DNA of 38,367 nucleotides from an uncultured Lachnospiraceae bacterium (GTDB lineage: Bacteria; Bacillota; Clostridia; Lachnospirales; Lachnospiraceae): NCBI GenBank assembly GCA_944381535.1, contig CALWLN010000153.1, positions 1 to 38,367 on the forward strand. Reading direction: 5' to 3'. Position 1 is the stretch's first letter. Every line of letters starts with the position of its first letter. The notes below the pieces were generated by a model. The model ran no database searches and had not been told where the DNA came from. It saw nothing but the letters and a program-made list of their open reading frames with translations. Of this stretch, positions 34,212-38,367 are shown one piece after another. The position numbers and the translations under genes were made by a program.

Positions 34212-35021
34212 ATGGTAGAATTATTTGAGCAGCACTTGTATACTGTGGACAGGCAGTCCTCCAAGGGCAATCAACTAAAATGGCAGAGTGAAGATATCTG
34301 GTATAAGGCGGATTACACTGGATATGAGGGGCTAGCGGAGTATGTAATATCTGCTCTGCTTGGGCATTCCAGTCTTGAAAGTGGAGAGTATGTGTCTTAC
34401 GAGACGGAAGAAATACGCTATGGACTGCGCGCTTATCTGGGTTGTCGAAGTAAAAATTTTTTGCCGGCCGGATGGCAGATCCTTACATTGGAGTGGCTTT
34501 TTCAAAATTTTTATGGGCAAAGTCTCAATAAAAGCTTATATTCCATTGAAAATCATGAGAATCGCCTTTCGTTTCTGGTGGAACAGACGGAACGGATCAC
34601 AGGGCTGAAAAATTTCGGCGTATATATCGGTAAGCTTTTAACTGTAGATACTTTTTTTAAAAATGAGGACCGTCACACTCACAACATTGCCGTGCTGATG
34701 GATGAAGCGGGAGTTTATCATAATTGTCCGATTTTTGATAATGGAGCCGCACTGCTTTCCGATACGACAATGGATTATCCGTTGGGCGTGGAGGCTGAAA
34801 GCTTGATGGGAAAGGCAGAGCCCAAAACCTTCTGCCGGGATTTTGATGAACAGCTTGATATTGCGGAGAAATTGTATGGGCAGCAGGTTATGTTTAATTT
34901 TACCAGAGAGGATGTGCTGAATATATTGAAGGCGGAGCCGCATTATCCGGATGAAGTAAAAAGCCGGGTGGCTTATGTGGTCTTGGAGCAAAGAAGAAAA
35001 TATCGTTATTTATTTCGTTAA
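34212..35021 (+). CDS. HipA/CtkA-like Ser/Thr kinase, toxin candidate
   Basis: A 269-residue kinase-like protein. Seen: an ATP-site Lys in IWYKADYTGYEGLAEYVIS (about 28-46) and the catalytic loop FFKNEDRHTHNIAVL with N-x-D-R-H-x-x-N (about 149-156). The metal-binding FDNG is near 174 (CPIFDNGAALLSD). These are the hallmarks of HipA_C (PF07804)/CtkA kinases. Unlike HipA (about 440 residues) it lacks the N-terminal subdomain, giving a short core-kinase form as in HipT or CtkA. The gene starts at ATG 34212 after GAGGTGAGGG. It is paired with the upstream HTH gene under a twin-operator promoter, which supports a toxin-antitoxin-type module. The target (for HipA/HipT, aminoacyl-tRNA synthetases) cannot be read. 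Confidence 0.8.
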   Translation: MVELFEQHLYTVDRQSSKGNQLKWQSEDIWYKADYTGYEGLAEYVISALLGHSSLESGEYVSYETEEIRYGLRAYLGCRSKNFLPAGWQILTLEWLFQNFYGQSLNKSLYSIENHENRLSFLVEQTERITGLKNFGVYIGKLLTVDTFFKNEDRHTHNIAVLMDEAGVYHNCPIFDNGAALLSDTTMDYPLGVEAESLMGKAEPKTFCRDFDEQLDIAEKLYGQQVMFNFTREDVLNILKAEPHYPDEVKSRVAYVVLEQRRKYRYLFR

Positions 35022-35076
35022 ATATGGACATTATCGCTGACGGAGAGAAATATAGCTGTCTGGTCCAATAATGGCA

Positions 35077-35105
35077 TGGACTTTGATTCGGATTTGTGGT
35101 AGAAT
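35077..35105 (+). promoter_or_regulatory. Promoter of the coiled-coil gene
   Basis: TGGACT (35077-35082), a 17-nt spacer and TAGAAT (35100-35105), about 70 nt before the ATG. This is a moderate match to consensus. Confidence 0.5.
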
Positions 35106-35176
35106 AGGGGACAGGATAAGAGAGAGTTTCAAAAGTGGGATATGGAGCGCCAACATATCAGAAAGGGGAAACCAAT

Positions 35177-35530
35177 ATGACAGACACAGAATTATTGCAG
35201 GCGTTGTACAATGACATGCAGTCCATGAAAGAGGACATGCAGTCCATGAAAGGCGACATGCAGTCCATGAAAGAGGACATGCAGTCCATGAAGGACGAAC
35301 TACGGCATGTCAAGGAAAGACTCACCAGTCTCGAATTGAAGCTTGAGAATGAGACGAATCGCAACATTCAGCTTCTTGCGGAGAATCATATGAGTTTAGT
35401 GGATAAGCTCAACAATGCCATCAGAGTGCAGGACAAATCCATCCTTTTCGAGGTGCAGGTATCCGGTTTAAAGTCTCGGATTGACATTATCGAGAGGGAG
35501 ATATCTGAGTTAAAGGCGAAAATTGCATAA
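35177..35530 (+). CDS. Coiled-coil protein with heptad DMQSMKE repeats
   Basis: A 117-residue cytoplasmic protein predicted to be almost entirely coiled coil. Four exact or near-exact seven-residue repeats DMQSMKE/G (about 13-40) are followed by ELRHVKERLTSLELKLENETNRNIQLLAENHMSLVDKL and a second helix SILFEVQVSGLKSRIDIIEREISELKAKI. Heptad spacing of Met and hydrophobic residues fits a trimeric or dimeric coil. No signal or membrane segment. The start is ATG 35177 after AAGGGG; a start 42 nt earlier has no ribosome site. The gene stands alone between a promoter and a strong terminator. The middle and end resemble the small coiled-coil proteins common in Lachnospiraceae, function unknown. Confidence 0.75.
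   Translation: MTDTELLQALYNDMQSMKEDMQSMKGDMQSMKEDMQSMKDELRHVKERLTSLELKLENETNRNIQLLAENHMSLVDKLNNAIRVQDKSILFEVQVSGLKSRIDIIEREISELKAKIA
35213..35296 (+). repeat. Four 21-bp tandem repeats inside the coiled-coil gene
   Basis: The unit begins GACATGCAGTCCATGAAAG; copies lie at 35213-35233, 35234-35254, 35255-35275 and 35276-35296 with only two or three base differences. Each encodes one coiled-coil heptad, so copy-number change would lengthen the rod without a frameshift. Confidence 0.92.
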
Positions 35531-35551
35531 GGAATCATGACCCGAATGGAA

Positions 35552-35576
35552 GGGGCTGCTTACGGCAGCCCTTTTT
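35552..35576 (+). terminator. Intrinsic terminator after the coiled-coil gene
   Basis: GGGCTGC (35553-35559), loop TTACG, GCAGCCC (35565-35571), then TTTTT. Confidence 0.93.
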
Positions 35577-35688
35577 GATAAGGCGCGATTATATGGATAT
35601 TTAACAAGGAGTAATCGACGAGAGGCATTGGTATTTTACAAGGAGCAATCTGGAAAGAAACTAGCAGGAATAAAAGGAGGATTTTTAC

Positions 35689-36798
35689 ATGAAAATCGAA
35701 ATCTACAAGGGAAGCATGACTTCCCGGGAACGGGTACTGCGTGCCCTTAACCGCCAGGAGCCGGACCGGGTGCCGGTCAACTATTCAACAAATCCTGCCG
35801 TTCACGGCAGACTGGCTAAGGCCCTGGGACTTCCCACCGATGAATACGAGGGTGTGCTGCAGGCTTTGGGCGTGGACATTCGCTCGGTTTCCGCAAAATA
35901 CAAGGGCCCAAGGCTCTTTGAGGAGCGGCCGGACAGGCGCGTGGACCCGGTGTACGGCCATGTCATGCGCTGGGCGCCCAATGCGGATGGCGGCTATTGG
36001 GATTTTTGCGATTTTCCTCTGGAGGGCGCGGAGCCGGAGAAAATCGTCGCCTTTCCGGTGCCAAATCCGGATGACTTTGACTATGAGCGGGCGGTGGCGG
36101 ATATTGAGCGGCATTATGAAAATGGTTATGCCGTCAATATCGGTGACGCAGGCTTTGCGGACATTATCAATGCCACCGGCCGGGTGATGGGCATGGAGGA
36201 TACGCTGGTAAATCTGATGATTGAGAATGAGGCTACGCTCGCTTATATCGACCGTCGTCTGGATATGGAACTGGGAATCTGGGAGCGGCTGCTGGAGCGG
36301 GCAGCAGATAAAATCTCCTTCGTCTGGATGGGAGAGGACCTTGGCACTCAGCGGGCCCCTATGATCAGCCTGGAGTTATACCGGAAAGTGCTCCGCCCCC
36401 GTCACCAGCGGTATATTGATCTGGCCAGGGCCTATGACAAGCCGGTGATGGTACATTCCTGCGGAAGTTCCAGCTGGGTTTACGAGGACTTTATCGAGAT
36501 GGGAGTCTCTGCGGTGGATACTCTGCAGCCGGAGGCCGCGAATATGGAGCCGGCTTATTTGAAGAAAACCTTCGGAGACCGTCTGGCCTTTCACGGCTGC
36601 ATTTCCACAGCCGGTCCTCTGGCTTATGGCACGGTAGCGGAAGTGGAAGAAAACGTGCGTACCACCTTGGAAACCATGATGCCCGGCGGTGGATATTTGC
36701 TGGCGCCTACCCATGCCATTCAGGACAACACGCCGGTGGAGAATATCCTGGCCATGTACCGCGCCGCTCACCAATATGGCCGTTACCATCCGGTATAG
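35689..36798 (+). CDS. Uroporphyrinogen decarboxylase (URO-D) family protein
   Basis: A 369-residue TIM-barrel protein of the URO-D/MtaA-like methyltransferase superfamily rather than true HemE. Seen: the N-terminal MTSRERVLRALNRQEPDRVPV typical of the non-heme subgroup, MGEDLGTQRAPMISLELYRKVLRPRHQRYIDLARAY, and the metal-ligand type motif VMVHSCGSSSWVYEDFIEMGVSAVDTLQPEAANM. HGCIST and the C-terminal GGGYLLAPTHAIQDNTPVENILAMYRA follow. No other heme genes are nearby. In Clostridia such paralogues often act as corrinoid methyltransferases or lie beside carbohydrate genes, as here where a GH78-like gene follows by 137 nt. Ribosome site AAGGAGG. The substrate is unknown. Confidence 0.9.
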   Translation: MKIEIYKGSMTSRERVLRALNRQEPDRVPVNYSTNPAVHGRLAKALGLPTDEYEGVLQALGVDIRSVSAKYKGPRLFEERPDRRVDPVYGHVMRWAPNADGGYWDFCDFPLEGAEPEKIVAFPVPNPDDFDYERAVADIERHYENGYAVNIGDAGFADIINATGRVMGMEDTLVNLMIENEATLAYIDRRLDMELGIWERLLERAADKISFVWMGEDLGTQRAPMISLELYRKVLRPRHQRYIDLARAYDKPVMVHSCGSSSWVYEDFIEMGVSAVDTLQPEAANMEPAYLKKTFGDRLAFHGCISTAGPLAYGTVAEVEENVRTTLETMMPGGGYLLAPTHAIQDNTPVENILAMYRAAHQYGRYHPV

Positions 36799-36813
36799 AC
36801 CGTACCGCCCACG

Positions 36814-36855
36814 AGGAAACCGATACAAATCAAACCGGCGGGAAGGCGGTTTCCT
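36814..36855. repeat. Inverted repeat between the URO-D and GH78-like genes
   Basis: AGGAAACCG (36814-36822) and CGGTTTCCT (36847-36855), a perfect 9-bp stem with a 24-nt loop and no T-run. It may modulate expression of the downstream glycosidase or stabilise the upstream mRNA end. Confidence 0.5.
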
Positions 36856-36935
36856 ACGCCGCAGGGTCTTGAAAGCTCGGACGGTTATCTCCGTGAATCC
36901 GGCCGGTGGAATCTTAAGCCAAATGGAGGGTAAAA

Positions 36936-38367
36936 ATGTTTGAAAAAGCCAGATGGATTTGGAGTAGCGATGCGGACGGAACGGATTCTTATGCCGAGTT
37001 TCGCACAAGCTGCCAGTTTGACAGGACGGATTCCGTCATTCTGCGGATTTCCGTGGATTCCAATTACGCCTTTTATCTGAACGGGAAATTTGTGGACAGC
37101 GGGCAGTATGCGGATTTTCCCTATTATAAGGTTTATGACGAGATAGATTTAAGTGGAGCTATTGTATCCGGCAGCAATGAGCTTGCGTTTGTGGTATGGT
37201 ATTATGGGGTGTCGTCCTCCACCTATTTTGTTGGAAAACCGGGACTGCTCTTTGAGGTGGCGCGAAACGGACAGGTGGTAAGCTGTTCCGACGAGAACAT
37301 ATTAAGCCGGAAAAGCAGACGTTATCTCAGCGGGAAGAACGAGATGATCACGCCCCAGTTGGGGTTGAATTATCATGTGGATCTGAGACAGCCGGAGGAC
37401 TGGATGACGGTGGAGGTTACGCCGGGGGAACGGAGGCTTGCTGAGGTTGCGCCGGATGTCCCGGGGAGTGTCGGCGTACTGGCTGCTGCGGGCTTTCGGC
37501 GGAGTGTGATTGCAGAGGGCATGCCCGGAAAGCTGTATCCCAGGGAAGTAAAGAAATTGATAGTGAAGCCCCGTGTGCGGACAGTGATGGTGGGACAGGG
37601 AACTTTTGCCTATCCTGCGGGAGACCAGAATTTTGGTTGGAAAATGCAGCACGCTGCGCTGACCTTCTATCGACTTTCGGAGATGGTCATGCGGGAAAAT
37701 GAGACGGCTTTTCCTGAGATGGTCACGCAGGAAAATGATACAATCCAGCTGGAGCCAGGAGAGCAGGCTACAGAGCGCGTTTTACTGGAAAAACAAGAAG
37801 GGGACGGAATTTACTTTATTGTAGATTTATGTTCCGAAAACGCGGGGTATCTGGATTTTGACATGGAGGTGCCTAAGGACTGCCGGATGGAGGTGGGCTG
37901 GGGGGAACATCTGAAGGACGGACGCTGTCGGACCCAGGTAGGCGGGCGGAATTTTTCCGTGACAGTGGAACTGCGTCAGGGGCGGAACCGCTACATGAAT
38001 CCCTTCCGCCGGCTGGGCTTAAGATATCTTCAGTTCTTCATACATACGAAGCAGGTGAGAATTCAATATGCAGGTATCCGGCCTACGGTCTACCCGCTGC
38101 GGATACAGGAATATAAGGGAAGCAATATGTTAAGAAGGCGTATTTATGAGGTCAGTCAAAATACATTGATCCAATGCATGCATGAGCACTATGAAGACTG
38201 TCCCTGGAGGGAGCAGTCCTTCTATACGCTGGATTCACGGAATCAAATGCTGTGCGGCTATTATGCCTTTTCGGAATATGAATTCCCCCGGGCGGGGCTT
38301 CGGCTGATTGCAAAATCCGTGCGTAAGGATGGCACCCTGCCAATCTGTTATCCGACAGATATAAGTC
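36936..38367 (+). CDS. GH78-like (alpha-L-rhamnosidase family) glycosidase, 3'-truncated by window end
   Basis: An open frame of 477 codons running off the window. Ribosome site GGAGGG before ATG 36936. Seen: an N-terminal beta-sandwich resembling rhamnosidase N-domains (ARWIWSSDADGTDSYAEFRTS...DSNYAFYLNGKFVDSGQYADFP). A second sandwich with RLGLRYLQFF comes before the helical barrel. The barrel start has HEHYEDCPWREQSFYTLDSRNQMLCGYYAF, corresponding to the family DCP.R(D/E) motif, where acidic residues take part in catalysis. No signal peptide, so it is probably cytoplasmic and acts on imported oligosaccharides. The catalytic half of the barrel lies outside the window. Exact specificity (rhamnose or another deoxyhexose/uronide) is open; the DCPWREQ variant suggests an uncharacterised subgroup. 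Confidence 0.85.
   Translation, partial: MFEKARWIWSSDADGTDSYAEFRTSCQFDRTDSVILRISVDSNYAFYLNGKFVDSGQYADFPYYKVYDEIDLSGAIVSGSNELAFVVWYYGVSSSTYFVGKPGLLFEVARNGQVVSCSDENILSRKSRRYLSGKNEMITPQLGLNYHVDLRQPEDWMTVEVTPGERRLAEVAPDVPGSVGVLAAAGFRRSVIAEGMPGKLYPREVKKLIVKPRVRTVMVGQGTFAYPAGDQNFGWKMQHAALTFYRLSEMVMRENETAFPEMVTQENDTIQLEPGEQATERVLLEKQEGDGIYFIVDLCSENAGYLDFDMEVPKDCRMEVGWGEHLKDGRCRTQVGGRNFSVTVELRQGRNRYMNPFRRLGLRYLQFFIHTKQVRIQYAGIRPTVYPLRIQEYKGSNMLRRRIYEVSQNTLIQCMHEHYEDCPWREQSFYTLDSRNQMLCGYYAFSEYEFPRAGLRLIAKSVRKDGTLPICYPTDIS

Overview
The window looks like a chromosomal segment of an anaerobic, spore-forming Clostridia member, most likely a Lachnospiraceae gut bacterium. The support is Gram-positive Shine-Dalgarno sites (AAGGAGG) before nearly every gene, GTG/TTG starts, a CwlD-type spore cortex amidase, MecA, a DUF1858 redox protein, an ATP synthase operon headed by AtpZ and AtpI, and a sorted-type surface protein with repeated isopeptide domains. 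No rRNA, tRNA, CRISPR array or intact insertion sequence was seen.

Layout. 1-5.5 kb: a long hairpin, then a 1614-residue von Willebrand A/pilin-repeat surface protein and a DUF1858 protein. 5.5-7.3 kb: mecA (minus strand) with a palindrome on its start site, then about 0.9 kb without a convincing gene. 7.3-10.3 kb: a small unknown protein, a GH18/SH3 wall hydrolase and cwlD. 10.3-12.7 kb (minus strand): a broken membrane gene, galM and a YitT-family gene. 12.66-13.7 kb: a divergent control region with four tandem 36-bp hairpin units and a MerR regulator. 13.75-16.4 kb: the tight operon sua5 - inactive-looking LMW phosphatase - upp - dCMP deaminase, apparently starting with a leaderless mRNA. 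16.5-23.3 kb is accessory: an orphan Phd/YefM antitoxin, a double-HTH repeat-rich regulator, two divergent small secreted proteins, a four-gene ABC transporter and a decayed Rpn-type nuclease remnant. 23.3-26.0 kb: SPFH and ribbon-helix-helix genes, a prolyl-tRNA editing protein and a histidine phosphatase. 26.1-33.5 kb: the complete F1Fo ATP synthase operon (atpZ-atpI-atpB-E-F-H-A-G-D-C), whose c subunit carries the Na+-binding residues. 33.6-35.0 kb: a HipBA-like pair with its own operators. 35.1 kb to the end: a coiled-coil protein with 21-bp repeats, a URO-D family protein and the start of a GH78-like glycosidase cut by the window edge.

The strongest candidates for undescribed biology are (a) the yitT/merR intergenic region, where four tandem units fold into hairpins and the diverged fourth unit keeps its pairing by compensatory changes, next to a MerR-type operator in a 19-bp promoter spacer; and (b) the 16.9-22.8 kb locus that couples a double-HTH regulator to two small secreted proteins and an ABC exporter. 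All functional statements come from reading the sequence and family knowledge; no database search was run.
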